A DNA stretch of 64,000 nt from Halomonas shengliensis (GTDB lineage Bacteria > Pseudomonadota > Gammaproteobacteria > Pseudomonadales > Halomonadaceae): positions 372,001 to 436,000 of the forward strand of contig NZ_FNIV01000002.1 of assembly GCF_900104135.1 (NCBI RefSeq), read 5' to 3'. A program made the translations under genes and the position numbers. Below, in pieces: positions 44,312-53,194 of the stretch (positions are counted from its first letter, which is position 1; every line of letters starts with the position of its first letter). The notes beneath the pieces were generated by a model, which saw only the letters and a list, made by a program, of their open reading frames with translations, made no database searches and was not told the origin of the DNA.

Positions 44312-45583
44312 TCAGGCGCGGTGCCCCCGGCCGCTGGCGTGGTCCCACACCATCACCAGCATGCACACCACCAGGGAGGCGTAGAGGAACATGAACCCTG
44401 CGGTGCGGATGCCAACCCAGCTGTTGCCCAGGGCGAACACAAGCGGCAGCAGGGCGCCGAACAGGCCGCCCAGGGCCAGCGAGAGGCCACCCACCAGCGC
44501 CATCTGGTCGCCGTGGTCGCGATGGATCATGCGCATCAGGCTGCCCTGGCCGAGCCCCATGGCGAGGCCCATGGCCACCAGCAGCGTCAGGAAGCCCCAT
44601 AGCGGGGCGGTGTAGCGCACGGTGAGCACTCGCTCCACCCCCTCGATCCGCATCGTGAAGGGGGGGTAGGAGAGCAGGAAGAGGCAGACCAGCACGAAGG
44701 CGCTGACCCACCAACGCAGGGCGCGGAAGTCGCGCACATCGCCCCAGGCCCCGCCCGCCACCTGCCCCAGGCCCACCGCCAGCGGGAAGGGCAGCGCCAG
44801 CAGCGCCGCCTCGCGCAACCCCAGCTGGTACTGGGCGCCTAGATAGCCCGGCAGCCACAGCGACAGCGCCACGAAGGCGCCGTAGAAGAAGCTGTAGACC
44901 ACCGCCAGGCGCCACGGATGCCAGTGGCGCAGCAGCGACGGCCACTCCCGGGTTGCACCCAGCGCCCGGGCCGGCGGCGCCTCGTCACCGGCCGGGCCCG
45001 ACGCCTCGGGGTCGTCGGCGAACAGCCACAGCAGCGCGGCCACCGCCAGCACCGGCAGCAGCAGGAGCAGCGGGGCACTGCGCCAGCCATAGGCCTGGCT
45101 GACCAGCGGCAGCAGCAGGTAGCAGAGACCGGCGCCGATCATGCCGGCGCCGTAGAGGCCCAGCGCCAGGCCGACGTGGCGGCGCGGGCAGAGCTCGGCG
45201 ACGTAGACCAGCCCGGCCGAAAGCGACCCCGCCCCCAGCCCCAGGCCGGCGCCGGCCAGCAGGAAGTGCGGGAAGAGCCGGGAGTGGGCCACCGCCCACA
45301 GGAAGGGGCAGATCAGCAGCAGGCTGGCGACCATCACCCGACGCCCGCCGAAGCGCCGCGCCAGGGCCGCCATGGGCAGCGCCGCCAGGGCGCCGGCGGC
45401 CATGGGCGTGGCCAGCAGCAGGGCGAAGCCGAGCTCGTCCAGCTCAAGCAGGGCGCGCAGCTCCAGCCCCAGCACGGCGAACAGGGTCCAGCTGGCGAAC
45501 ACCAGGGCGAAGGCCAGCGGCGACAGCAGCATCACCACGAGCGGTCGGTAGCCGACGGCGGCGGGTTCCGGGGGGACGGTCAT
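44312..45583 (-). CDS. NarK-like MFS transporter
   Basis: A 423-residue major facilitator protein with 12 helices. LGLGAGSLSAGLVYVAELCPRRHVGLALGLYGAGMIGAGL aligns with the nitrate-signature segment of the NarK family (compare AGGSFSVGITYTAKWF in the narK at 50353), but the sequence is clearly divergent. Nitrate, nitrite or another anion is likely, not proven. The ATG at 45583 is chosen; the open frame extends to a TTG at 45643. It lies between narG and the divergent narX and may share the narX NarL site. Confidence 0.75.
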   Translation of the reverse strand: MTVPPEPAAVGYRPLVVMLLSPLAFALVFASWTLFAVLGLELRALLELDELGFALLLATPMAAGALAALPMAALARRFGGRRVMVASLLLICPFLWAVAHSRLFPHFLLAGAGLGLGAGSLSAGLVYVAELCPRRHVGLALGLYGAGMIGAGLCYLLLPLVSQAYGWRSAPLLLLLPVLAVAALLWLFADDPEASGPAGDEAPPARALGATREWPSLLRHWHPWRLAVVYSFFYGAFVALSLWLPGYLGAQYQLGLREAALLALPFPLAVGLGQVAGGAWGDVRDFRALRWWVSAFVLVCLFLLSYPPFTMRIEGVERVLTVRYTAPLWGFLTLLVAMGLAMGLGQGSLMRMIHRDHGDQMALVGGLSLALGGLFGALLPLVFALGNSWVGIRTAGFMFLYASLVVCMLVMVWDHASGRGHRA

Positions 45584-45666
45584 CACGGGCCATGAAACGA
45601 TGGAGGTGAGGAGAAGTCTCAGTAGCCGCCCCCGCGGGGTCAAAGGGGCATCGGTGGTATCTGTTC

Positions 45667-45682
45667 TACCCCCTTGGGTGTA
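45667..45682. promoter_or_regulatory. NarL 7-2-7 site between narX and the MFS gene
   Basis: TACCCCC-TT-GGGTGTA is an inverted heptamer pair with a two-base gap. It is 71 bases before narX and 84 before the MFS start, so it could regulate either gene or provide narXL feedback. Confidence 0.6.
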
Positions 45683-45752
45683 GTAGACTGCCCCCAGTTG
45701 CCTGACATGGGGCCCCTACGCCCCGAGCCACTCCCCTGACGGCCGTGACTCG

Positions 45753-47684
45753 ATGAAACTGCTGCAACACTCCCTGGTGGCGCGCATCGTCGCCTCGCTG
45801 CTCGCCATCAGCGCCATGGCGCTGGTCAGCATCGTGGTCACCATGACGGTGGCCAGCGACAGCCGTGGCGACGCCGCCGCCATCAACATGGCCGGCTCGC
45901 TGCGCATGAACACCTATCAGATCGTCGCCGCGCTGCAGCGCCACGAACAGCACCCGACGGCGGAGCAGCGTCAGCGGGTCGAGGCGCTGATGGCCCGCTT
46001 CGAGGCCCGCCTGGAAAGCCCCGAGCTGACCGACGCCCTGCCAGGGGCCGGCGACCATGCCCTGTGGGAGCAGTACCGGCTGCTGCAGACCCGCTGGGAG
46101 GAGGCGCTGGCCCCCGAGGTCAACCGCACGCTCGACGACGGCGGGCTGCGGGTCGACACCCTGCGCCAGACGCTGGATGGCCTGGTGGATGACATCGACC
46201 GCCTGGTCACCCTGCTCGAGCAGAACAGCGAGTCGAAGATCCAGCTGCTCAGCGCCCTGCAGATCCTCTTCCTGGCACTGACCGCGGTGGTCGTGGCCAT
46301 CGCCCTCTACGATATCCGCCACAACCTGGTAGCGCCGCTGCGCCAGCTGGTGGTGCTGGCCCGGGAGGCCGCCCGACGCAACTTCGCCTATCGCACGCAG
46401 CTCGAGGGCCGCGACGAGCTCGCCCTGCTGGGGCGCACCTTCGACGGCATGGCCGAGGAGCTGGCGGCGAGCTACGCCGAGCTGGAGGCGCGCGCCTCCC
46501 GCAAGAAGGTGGAGCTGGAGCGCAGCAACCGCGCCATGCAGGTGATGCACGAGGGCAGCCGTGCCCTCTACGGCGGCGGCAACGACCTCTGCGCCAGCGC
46601 CGCCCCCATGCTGCGCCACCTCGAGCAGCTGCTCGAGGTGGGACCCATCCGGCTGTCGCTCAACGACCCCCACGACGACCGCCAGATCCCGATACTCGCC
46701 ACCCACTCGGCGCGGCGCCCGGAGTACTGCCGCGACCACGACTGCCACGCCTGCCTGATCGACCCCCAGCCGCTGCGCCTGGAGGCGACCCGGCAGGGCG
46801 AGTGCCTGCTGCTGCCGGTGAGCGTCGGCGAGCTGATGCTCGGCACCCTGGAGGTGTGGCACCCCCGTGAGCGGCCGCTCTCCGACAGCGTGCGCCGCCT
46901 GCTCAACGCCCTGGCCGACCAGCTGGCCACCGCGGTCTACCTGCAGCGGCGCATCGAGGAACAGCAGCAGGTGACGCTGATGAACGAGCGCACCATCATC
47001 GCCCGGGAGCTCCACGACTCCCTGGCCCAGTCGCTCTCCTACCTCAAGATGCAGGTGGCACGCCTGGAGCGCATGCAGCAGAAGGAGGCCCCGCGGGAGA
47101 CCCAGGCGGCAGTCTTCGACGAGCTGCGCACCGGGCTCGACAGCGCCTACCGCCAGCTGCGCGAGCTGCTCACCACCTTCCGCCTCAAGCTCGAGGGGCC
47201 GGGACTGGCCAGCGCCCTGCGCCAGACCGCCGGGGAGTTCGGCGAGCGCCTGGGCTTCCCGGTGTCGCTCTCCGTGGACGTGCCGCCCCACCTGCTCAAT
47301 CCCAACGAGGAGATCCACGTGCTGCAGGTGGTGCGCGAGGCACTGGCCAACGTGCACAAGCACGCCAACGCCCACTGGGCCGCGGTGACCATCGGCTTCC
47401 AGGCGGCGCGGCTGCAAGTCGCCATCGAGGATGACGGCGTGGGCCTGGAGGACGACACCTCGCCGCCGATGCACTACGGCCTGGTGATCATGCGCGACCG
47501 CGCCGACACCCTCGGCGGCCGCATGACGGTAAGCAACCGCCCTCAGGGCGGCACCCGGGTCGAGCTGATCTTCACGCCCCAGACCGCGCGCCTGATCCAC
47601 CAGCAGGCCAGCGCCGAGGCGAGCCACGTGGACCCGCGCACCGCCATCACCACCGATTCACCCGACGACAGGACCCCAGGATGA
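45753..47684 (+). CDS. narX: nitrate/nitrite sensor histidine kinase NarX
   Basis: A 643-residue inner-membrane kinase. Helix 1 (8-32) is followed by the periplasmic nitrate-binding P-box [12 protein letters not shown] (44-55), helix 2 at 168-187, a HAMP linker, a central module with clustered cysteines ([11 protein letters not shown], 324-334), and an HPK7 kinase core: phospho-acceptor His421 in [19 protein letters not shown] box [11 protein letters not shown] (Asn533) and DDGVGL (560-565). NarX signals nitrate to NarL. It overlaps narL by 4 bases. Confidence 0.94.
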   Translation: MKLLQHSLVARIVASLLAISAMALVSIVVTMTVASDSRGDAAAINMAGSLRMNTYQIVAALQRHEQHPTAEQRQRVEALMARFEARLESPELTDALPGAGDHALWEQYRLLQTRWEEALAPEVNRTLDDGGLRVDTLRQTLDGLVDDIDRLVTLLEQNSESKIQLLSALQILFLALTAVVVAIALYDIRHNLVAPLRQLVVLAREAARRNFAYRTQLEGRDELALLGRTFDGMAEELAASYAELEARASRKKVELERSNRAMQVMHEGSRALYGGGNDLCASAAPMLRHLEQLLEVGPIRLSLNDPHDDRQIPILATHSARRPEYCRDHDCHACLIDPQPLRLEATRQGECLLLPVSVGELMLGTLEVWHPRERPLSDSVRRLLNALADQLATAVYLQRRIEEQQQVTLMNERTIIARELHDSLAQSLSYLKMQVARLERMQQKEAPRETQAAVFDELRTGLDSAYRQLRELLTTFRLKLEGPGLASALRQTAGEFGERLGFPVSLSVDVPPHLLNPNEEIHVLQVVREALANVHKHANAHWAAVTIGFQAARLQVAIEDDGVGLEDDTSPPMHYGLVIMRDRADTLGGRMTVSNRPQGGTRVELIFTPQTARLIHQQASAEASHVDPRTAITTDSPDDRTPG

Positions 47685-48346
47685 CCGACACCGCCGCCGA
47701 CAGCCCTGCCACCATCCTGATCATCGACGACCACCCGCTGCTGCGCCGCGGGGTCTCCCAGCTGCTGGAGCTGGAGGATGACCTGGTGCTTGCCGGCGAG
47801 GCGGGCGAACCCGAGGAGGGCATCCGCCTGGCTTCCGAGCTGGATCCCGACATGGTGCTGCTCGACCTCAACATGCCGGGGCTCGACGGCATCGAGACGC
47901 TGCGCCGCCTGCGCGACGCGGGCTACGCCGGGCGCATCGTGATGTTCACCGTCTCTGACCACGAGGAGGACGTGGTCAATGCCCTGCGCAGCGGCGCCGA
48001 CGGCTACCTGCTCAAGGACATGGACCCCGACGAGATGGTGCGCCAGCTGCGCCAGGCCTCCCTGGGGCGCATGGTGATCAGCGAGAGCCTCACCGCGCTG
48101 CTCGCCGAGGCGCTGCGCAGCCAGCGCAACCAACCGGCGGCGCCGGATATCCACAGCCTCACCCAGCGCGAACGCGAGATCCTGCGCGAACTCGCCGCCG
48201 GGCTCTCCAACAAGATGATCGCCCGCAAGCTGGAGATCACCGAGGGCACCGTCAAGGTGCACGTCAAGCACCTGCTCAAGAAGCTCAACCTGCGCTCGCG
48301 GGTCGAGGCGGCGGTATGGGCGGTGCAGGAGGGGATCGACAGGTAG
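47681..48346 (+). CDS. narL: nitrate/nitrite response regulator NarL
   Basis: A 221-residue regulator with a receiver domain (acidic pair at 16-17, phosphorylated Asp62 in [10 protein letters not shown], Lys112) and a LuxR-type helix-turn-helix ([43 protein letters not shown], about 155-205). It should bind the TACYYMT heptamers found upstream of narG, narX and narK. It is co-transcribed with narX. Confidence 0.95.
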   Translation: MTDTAADSPATILIIDDHPLLRRGVSQLLELEDDLVLAGEAGEPEEGIRLASELDPDMVLLDLNMPGLDGIETLRRLRDAGYAGRIVMFTVSDHEEDVVNALRSGADGYLLKDMDPDEMVRQLRQASLGRMVISESLTALLAEALRSQRNQPAAPDIHSLTQREREILRELAAGLSNKMIARKLEITEGTVKVHVKHLLKKLNLRSRVEAAVWAVQEGIDR

Positions 48347-48372
48347 CGATCATCCCCACGGTTCTGTGTGGA

Positions 48373-48486
48373 TACCTCCAAATACCCCGGAGCCCGCCGG
48401 CGCCCCCTCCGCCTCGCCTCACCGGCGAGGTTAATCCAATAAAAACAATAAATTAAAACACGCTTCCTTCTACCCCTCTGGAGGTA
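48373..48486 (+). promoter_or_regulatory. NarL sites and AT-rich segment upstream of narK
   Basis: TACCTCC (48373) and TACCCCG (48383) repeat the tandem pattern of the narG promoter; 15 of 16 bases of TACCTCCATATACCCC are shared. TACCCCT-CT-GGAGGTA (48471-48486) is a 7-2-7 pair. Between them, 48430-48460 is strongly AT-rich for this genome, which could be an IHF or other bending site. The whole lies 140-255 bases before narK. Confidence 0.6.
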
Positions 48487-48566
48487 GTCCTCCCCTGTCC
48501 GCGCCGTGACGGCACGTTTCGCGCCCGCGGGCTCAGGCGTATCTTTCCCCCAACAGTTCCAGCGCC

Positions 48567-48588
48567 TTGACATCGATCAATCGATGTC
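48567..48588 (+). promoter_or_regulatory. DNR/FNR box upstream of narK
   Basis: TTGAC-ATCG-ATCAA at 48567-48580 is a 9 of 10 match to TTGAT-N4-ATCAA. If centred at -41.5 the transcript would start near 48615, just ahead of the narK ribosome site. The box is embedded in a second perfect palindrome, GACATCGAT-CA-ATCGATGTC (48569-48588). Confidence 0.65.
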
Positions 48589-48626
48589 CGGGCCACCGGG
48601 ATACCGCAGACCTGAGGGGAAACGCC

Positions 48627-50219
48627 ATGACCAGGAAGAATGCCGACATCGAACACTGGGATGTCGAGAACGAGGAGTTCTGGGAGTCGGAGGGCAAGAA
48701 GGTTGCCAACCGCAACCTGTGGATCTCCATCCCCAGCCTGCTGCTCGGCTTCGCCGTGTGGCTGATGTGGGGGATGATCACCACCCAGATGCAGAACCTG
48801 GGTTTCCCGTTCACGGTGAACCAGCTCTTCACCCTGACCGCCATCGCCGGCCTCGCCGGGGCCACCCTGCGCATCCCCGCCTCCTTCATGATCCGCATCG
48901 CCGGCGGGCGCAACACCATCTTCCTGACCACCGCCCTGCTGATGATCCCGGCCATGGGCACCGGCATCGCGCTGATGAACCCGGACACCCCCTTCTGGGT
49001 GTTCCAGGCCCTGGCGCTGCTCTCCGGCATCGGCGGCGGCAACTTCGCCAACTCGATGAGCAACATCTCCAACTTCTTCCCCAAGAAGCAGCAGGGCTAC
49101 GCCCTGGGGATGAACGCCGGCCTCGGCAACTTCGGCGTCACCACCATGCAGATCCTGATCCCGCTGGTGATGACCGTGGGCCTGTTCGGCGCCCTGGGTG
49201 GCGAGCCGATGGCGCTCGAGAAGGCCAGCGGTACCCTGATCGGGCGCATCGAGGCGGGCACCGACACCTGGATCCAGAACGCCGGCTTCGTGTGGATGCT
49301 GTTCCTGATCCCGCTGGCCTTCGCCGGCTGGTTCGGCATGAACAACCTGCGCACCATCACCCCCAACCCCGGCACGCCGCTGCAGGCCTTCGGCAAGATC
49401 CTGGGCCTCTACGGGGTGGGCGTGGTGACCTCCATCGTCGGCGTGGTGGCGCTGGGCTTCCTCAACATGTGGCTCGCCCTGCCGCTGACCATCGTGCTCA
49501 CCGTGGTGCTGCTGCGCCTGATCCCCGGCGACATAAAGCCCGGCATCAAGAAGCAGTTCGAGATCTTCTCCAACAAGCACACCTGGTCGATGACGGTGCT
49601 CTACATCGCCACCTTCGGCTCCTTCATCGGCTTCTCCGCCGCCCTGCCGCTCTCCATCTCGGTGATCTTCGGCAACATGATGGAGGTCGCCGCCGACGGC
49701 ACCGTGACCCGGGTCGCCAACCCCGACGCCCCCAGCGCCCTCACCTGGGCCTGGATGGGACCCTTCGTGGGCGCCCTGATCCGTCCGGTGGGCGGCTGGA
49801 TCTCCGACAAGCTGGGCGGCTCCATCGTCACCCAGGTGATCACCGCCATCATGGTGGTAGGTTCGGTGGGTGCCGGCTACGTGATGATGCTGGCCTACAA
49901 CGCCGCCGACCCCAACCAGTACTTCTGGATGTTCCTGCTGCTGTTCATCGTGCTGTTCGCCGCCAGCGGCATCGGCAACGGCTCCACCTTCCGCAGCATC
50001 GGCTTCATCTTCGACCCTCAGCAGAAGGGCCCCGCGCTGGGCTGGAGCTCCGCCATCGCCGCCTACGGCTCCTTCATCGCCCCGCGGGTGATGGGCGAGC
50101 AGATCAAGGCCGGCACCCCGGAGCTGGCCATGTACGGCTTCGCGGTCTTCTACGCCATCTGCCTGGTGGTCAACTGGTGGTTCTACCTGCGCAAGAACGC
50201 CTACGTGAAGAACCCCTGA
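48627..50219 (+). CDS. narK: nitrate/nitrite transporter NarK, E. coli NarK-like (type II)
   Basis: A 530-residue MFS carrier. SGIGGGNFANSMSNISNFFPKKQQGYALGMNAGLGN is the first nitrate signature as in E. coli NarK, and the second signature appears in the C half (ASGIGNGSTFRSIGFIF). Type II NarK proteins exchange nitrate for nitrite. It is longer than E. coli NarK (463) because of a charged N-terminal extension of about 40 residues (HWDVENEEFWESEG) and a longer central region. The start follows GAGGGGAAACGCC. A terminator separates it from the next narK. Confidence 0.9.
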   Translation: MTRKNADIEHWDVENEEFWESEGKKVANRNLWISIPSLLLGFAVWLMWGMITTQMQNLGFPFTVNQLFTLTAIAGLAGATLRIPASFMIRIAGGRNTIFLTTALLMIPAMGTGIALMNPDTPFWVFQALALLSGIGGGNFANSMSNISNFFPKKQQGYALGMNAGLGNFGVTTMQILIPLVMTVGLFGALGGEPMALEKASGTLIGRIEAGTDTWIQNAGFVWMLFLIPLAFAGWFGMNNLRTITPNPGTPLQAFGKILGLYGVGVVTSIVGVVALGFLNMWLALPLTIVLTVVLLRLIPGDIKPGIKKQFEIFSNKHTWSMTVLYIATFGSFIGFSAALPLSISVIFGNMMEVAADGTVTRVANPDAPSALTWAWMGPFVGALIRPVGGWISDKLGGSIVTQVITAIMVVGSVGAGYVMMLAYNAADPNQYFWMFLLLFIVLFAASGIGNGSTFRSIGFIFDPQQKGPALGWSSAIAAYGSFIAPRVMGEQIKAGTPELAMYGFAVFYAICLVVNWWFYLRKNAYVKNP

Positions 50220-50240
50220 CCGTCGCTGAAGGAGACTCCA

Positions 50241-50273
50241 AAAGCCGATCTTTCAAAATGATAGGTCGGCTTT
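50241..50273 (+). terminator. terminator after narK
   Basis: AAAGCCGATC and GGTCGGCTTT pair at 9 of 10 positions around a 13-base loop and are followed by CTTGATACTT. The downstream arm abuts the next DNR box, so the two narK genes are separately transcribed. Confidence 0.6.
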
Positions 50274-50274
50274 C

Positions 50275-50315
50275 TTGATACTTATCAAGGAAATATCCAC
50301 ATCCTCGGATATCCT
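50275..50315 (+). promoter_or_regulatory. DNR/FNR-dependent promoter of the second narK
   Basis: TTGAT-ACTT-ATCAA (50275-50288) is a perfect FNR/DNR consensus palindrome. TATCCT at 50310-50315 fits a -10 element exactly where a class II promoter with the box at -41.5 would need it, giving a leader of about 30 bases to the start at 50353. Confidence 0.8.
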
Positions 50316-50352
50316 GACACCATCCATTCAACCGGCAGACTCGGAGGGTCCC

Positions 50353-51651
50353 ATGGCCTCTGAACGCTTCAAGCAATACTCGGTGCTGGTGGCCAACACC
50401 TTCGCATTCACCATGTGCTTCATGGTCTGGACGATGTTCGGCGAGATCGGTGTGCCGATCGCCGAGCAGCTCGACCTCAACGGCACCCAGTTCGGCATCC
50501 TCACCGCGGTGCCCATCCTCACCGGCGCGCTCTCGCGGCTGCCGCTGGGCTCGCTGACCGACCGCTATGGCGGTCGCCCGGTGTTCTTCATCATCCTGCT
50601 GGTGATCGTGCCGGCCATCTGGCTGGTGCAGTTCGCCACCGCGTACTGGCAACTGCTGGTGCTGGGCGCCTTCGTCGGCCTCGCCGGCGGCTCCTTCTCG
50701 GTGGGCATCACCTACACCGCCAAGTGGTTCGAAAAGGATCGCCAGGGCCTGGCCATGGGCATCTTCGGCGCCGGCAACGCCGGGGCCGCGGTGACCAAGT
50801 TCATCGCCCCCACCGTGATCGTGGTACTGGGCTGGCAGGCCGTGCCCAACATCTACGCCGGCATCATGCTGGTCACCGCGGTGCTGTTCTGGTTCTTCAC
50901 CTACTCCAACCCCGCCCACCGCAGTGCCAGCAGCGTCTCGCTGCGCGACCAGCTCAGGGTGCTCAACGACCCCAAGGTGTGGAAGTACTGCCAGTACTAC
51001 TCGGTGGTGTTCGGCGGCTACGTGGGGGTCTCGCTGTGGCTGACCCGCTACTACATGGGCGAGTACGGCTTCGGCATCCAGGTCGCGGCGCTGATCGCCA
51101 CCATCTTCGTGCTGCCCTCCGGGGTGATCCGCGCCTTCGGCGGCTGGCTCTCCGACCGCTTCGGCGCCCACACCGTCACCTGGGCCTGCATGTGGGCCAG
51201 CCTGATCGCGCTGTTCATCATGTCCTACCCCGAGACCCAGTACCGCGTGGCCGGTGCCGGCGGCGAAGGGGTGGTGGAGTTCGGCTTCGGCATCCCGGTA
51301 TGGCTGTTCACCGCGGCGCTGTTCGTGGTGGGTATCGCCTGGGGCATCGGCAAGGCCTCGGTGTTCAAGTACCTCTCCAACGAGTACCACGAGAACCTCG
51401 GCCTGGTCTCCGGCATCGTCGGCCTGGCCGGCGGCGTCGGCGGCTTCCTGCTGCCGATCATGTTCGGCGCCCTGGTGGACATCACCGGCGTGGCCACCAC
51501 CGTGTGGATGCTCTGCTTCGGCGTAACCCTGGTGTCGATCATCTGGATGTGGTGGACCGAGCGCCGCGTGCCGATGCTGACCCGCGACGAGACGCATCCG
51601 GGCAAGGCCGAGGAGGCCTACGCCACCACGACCAAGCCGGCCGAGAGTTGA
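50353..51651 (+). CDS. nitrate transporter NarK, type I
   Basis: A 432-residue MFS carrier of the shorter NarK1 type, thought to be a nitrate/proton symporter that starts nitrate respiration before nitrite builds up. GLAGGSFSVGITYTAKWFEKDRQGLAMGIFGAGNAGAA is the type I nitrate signature; GLAGGVGGFLLPIMFG is the second. Length matches P. aeruginosa NarK1 (431). The start at 50353 follows GGAGGG. In pseudomonads narK1 and narK2 precede narG in one operon; here they sit on the other side of narXL, facing away from it. Confidence 0.88.
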   Translation: MASERFKQYSVLVANTFAFTMCFMVWTMFGEIGVPIAEQLDLNGTQFGILTAVPILTGALSRLPLGSLTDRYGGRPVFFIILLVIVPAIWLVQFATAYWQLLVLGAFVGLAGGSFSVGITYTAKWFEKDRQGLAMGIFGAGNAGAAVTKFIAPTVIVVLGWQAVPNIYAGIMLVTAVLFWFFTYSNPAHRSASSVSLRDQLRVLNDPKVWKYCQYYSVVFGGYVGVSLWLTRYYMGEYGFGIQVAALIATIFVLPSGVIRAFGGWLSDRFGAHTVTWACMWASLIALFIMSYPETQYRVAGAGGEGVVEFGFGIPVWLFTAALFVVGIAWGIGKASVFKYLSNEYHENLGLVSGIVGLAGGVGGFLLPIMFGALVDITGVATTVWMLCFGVTLVSIIWMWWTERRVPMLTRDETHPGKAEEAYATTTKPAES

Positions 51652-51704
51652 TCCAGGCCAAGGCATTTCGTGTCCCCTCGCCCTATAGTAGCATCTGAAA
51701 TGCA
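51648..51704 (+). promoter_or_regulatory. DNR box, -10 and NsrR-like palindrome at the norEF promoter
   Basis: TTGAT-CCAG-GCCAA (51648-51661) is an FNR/DNR-like box overlapping the narK stop codon. TATAGT at 51685-51690 is a good -10 placed for a start near 51696. GCATCTGAAATGC (51692-51704) matches the NsrR core GCATTTNAAATGC at 12 of 13 positions and sits on that start site. Activation by DNR and repression by NsrR would both be possible. Confidence 0.6.
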
Positions 51705-51711
51705 CCATTAG

Positions 51712-51733
51712 ACCGGCCCGCCAGGGCCGGTCG
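51712..51733 (+). terminator. hairpin in the leader before the nor accessory gene
   Basis: GACCGGCCC and GGGCCGGTC form a 9-bp stem with a GCCA loop. It lies after the proposed transcription start, so it is either a narK terminator without a T tract or a structured 5' leader. Confidence 0.4.
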
Positions 51734-51754
51734 CCCATCACGCGAGGACCCGCC

Positions 51755-52207
51755 ATGTCCGCCTCTCACGCCCTGCCCTCCCACACCATCGGCGCCGACA
51801 GTCCCGGCAAGCAGTCCCGCGGTCGCGGCGCCGCCATCATCGTCTACATGCTCTTCCTGGGCAGCGTGCTGGCGGTGGTCACCGCGCCCATCGGCGTGCT
51901 GCTCGCCCACCTCAAGCAGCGCGGCGCCGAGCCCTGGGTGCAGAGCCACCTGCGGTTCCAGATCCGCACCTTCTGGCTGGGGGTGCTGGGCGGCGCGCTC
52001 TTCATCGCTGCCTGGCAGCTGCTCGGCCTGCTGGGGGTGCCGCCCATGGCGCCCTGGGCACTCGGCTACCTCTACTTCACCGCTTGCCTGATCTGGATGC
52101 TGGGGCGCTGCGCGGTGGGTATCGCCCGGCTGACCGCCAACCGGCCGGTGGCCAACCCGAAGAGCCTGGCCTTCGGCGGGGCCCGGGTGACGCTGGCCGA
52201 CGCATGA
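51755..52207 (+). CDS. membrane protein of the nor cluster, DUF4870-like
   Basis: A 150-residue protein with a polar N-terminus of about 25 residues, then three to four helices (about 27-50, 70-90, 98-118). The pattern of a helix, a short KQRGAEPWVQSHLRFQIRTF amphipathic segment and further helices resembles DUF4870 proteins. Function is unknown. It overlaps norE by 4 bases, has a GAGGA ribosome site and lies first behind the DNR/NsrR-type promoter, so it is very probably expressed with NO reductase. Confidence 0.7.
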   Translation: MSASHALPSHTIGADSPGKQSRGRGAAIIVYMLFLGSVLAVVTAPIGVLLAHLKQRGAEPWVQSHLRFQIRTFWLGVLGGALFIAAWQLLGLLGVPPMAPWALGYLYFTACLIWMLGRCAVGIARLTANRPVANPKSLAFGGARVTLADA

Positions 52208-52773
52208 GGGAACACCGGCTGCCCAACCCTGGCTGGGGGCCACTTTCCGCCCTGCCCGGCAACCCGCTGATGTGGGTGCTGATCTTGAGCGAGCTGCTGG
52301 TGTTCATGGCGTTCTTCGCCCTCTACGCCGCCGAGCGCGCCGCCCAGGTGGCGCTGTTCGACGCCTCCCAGCAGGAGCTCGACCCGCTGATGGGCGGGCT
52401 CAATACCCTGGTGCTGCTGACCAGCGGCCTGTGCGTGGCGCTGGCGGTGGAGGCCAGCGCCGCGTCGCGCCTGCGCCGCGCCCGCCGGTGGCTGGCGGCC
52501 GCCATGGGGCTGGGGGCGCTGTTCGGGGTGATCAAGGTGCTGGAGTACGCCAGCAAGTTCGCCGTGGGGATCACCCCGGACACCAACACCTTCTTCGGCT
52601 TCTACTACGGCCTGACCGCCTTCCACTTCGCCCATGTGCTGTTCGGCCTGGCGCTGCTGGGGCTGGTGACCTGGCGCACCAGCCTCGAGAACGTGGAGAC
52701 CGCCGCCGCCTTCTGGCACATGGTCGACCTGATCTGGATCCTGCTCTACCCGCTGCTCTATCTATTGCGCTGA
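52204..52773 (+). CDS. norE: NorE, cytochrome c oxidase subunit III-like accessory protein
   Basis: A 189-residue protein with five helices of the heme-copper oxidase subunit III family (NPLMWVLILSELLVFMAFFALYAAE, FFGFYYGLTAFHFAHVLFGL, AAAFWHMVDLIWILLYPLLYL). NorE is an accessory of cytochrome c-dependent NO reductase, improving activity but not part of the core complex. The start at 52204 overlaps the upstream gene as ATGA; the longer open frame upstream is a shadow. Confidence 0.9.
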   Translation: MREHRLPNPGWGPLSALPGNPLMWVLILSELLVFMAFFALYAAERAAQVALFDASQQELDPLMGGLNTLVLLTSGLCVALAVEASAASRLRRARRWLAAAMGLGALFGVIKVLEYASKFAVGITPDTNTFFGFYYGLTAFHFAHVLFGLALLGLVTWRTSLENVETAAAFWHMVDLIWILLYPLLYLLR

Positions 52774-52805
52774 GGGCTCCCTAGTGCGCTCACCCGGAGG
52801 ATGGC

Positions 52806-53096
52806 ATGACATCGCTACCCGGCACCCGCCGCCTGCTCGCCACCTGGGCGATCCTGATGGGCCTGACCCTGGTCTCCATGGTCTCGGCACGCCTCGACGC
52901 CGACGCCTGGCAGGCGCTGCCGCTGTGGTCGGCGGCACTGGTGCTGCTGGCCACCGGCTTCAAGGCCCAGCGCCTGCTGATGGTCTACCTCAACCTGCGC
53001 ATGGCCACCCCGGCCTGGAAGGGCGCCTTCGTGGGCCTGGTGACCCTGACCCTGGCACTGATCGGCGCCGGCTACCTGGTGGCGCGGCTCGCCTGA
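52806..53096 (+). CDS. norF: NorF, subunit IV-like accessory protein
   Basis: A 96-residue protein with three helices. ATGFKAQRLLMVYLNLRMATPAWK is characteristic of NorF and the related cytochrome oxidase subunit IV-like proteins. It has GGAGG at the right distance and follows norE by 32 bases. It is needed with NorE for full NO reductase activity in Paracoccus. Confidence 0.87.
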   Translation: MTSLPGTRRLLATWAILMGLTLVSMVSARLDADAWQALPLWSAALVLLATGFKAQRLLMVYLNLRMATPAWKGAFVGLVTLTLALIGAGYLVARLA

Positions 53097-53133
53097 GCCC
53101 CCTGCCGATCTCCGCCTGAACGCTCGCCTGAAT

Positions 53134-53168
53134 GCCACAGGGCCTGCCGATATGGCAGGCCCTGTGGC
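53134..53168. terminator. 15-bp hairpin after norF
   Basis: GCCACAGGGCCTGCC and GGCAGGCCCTGTGGC form a perfect 15-bp stem with a GATAT loop between converging norF and the 72-residue gene. T tracts are weak on both sides, but the stem is strong enough to be a bidirectional terminator. Confidence 0.6.
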
Positions 53169-53194
53169 GGTTAGTCCGCTTGTCGGCCCTCGGC

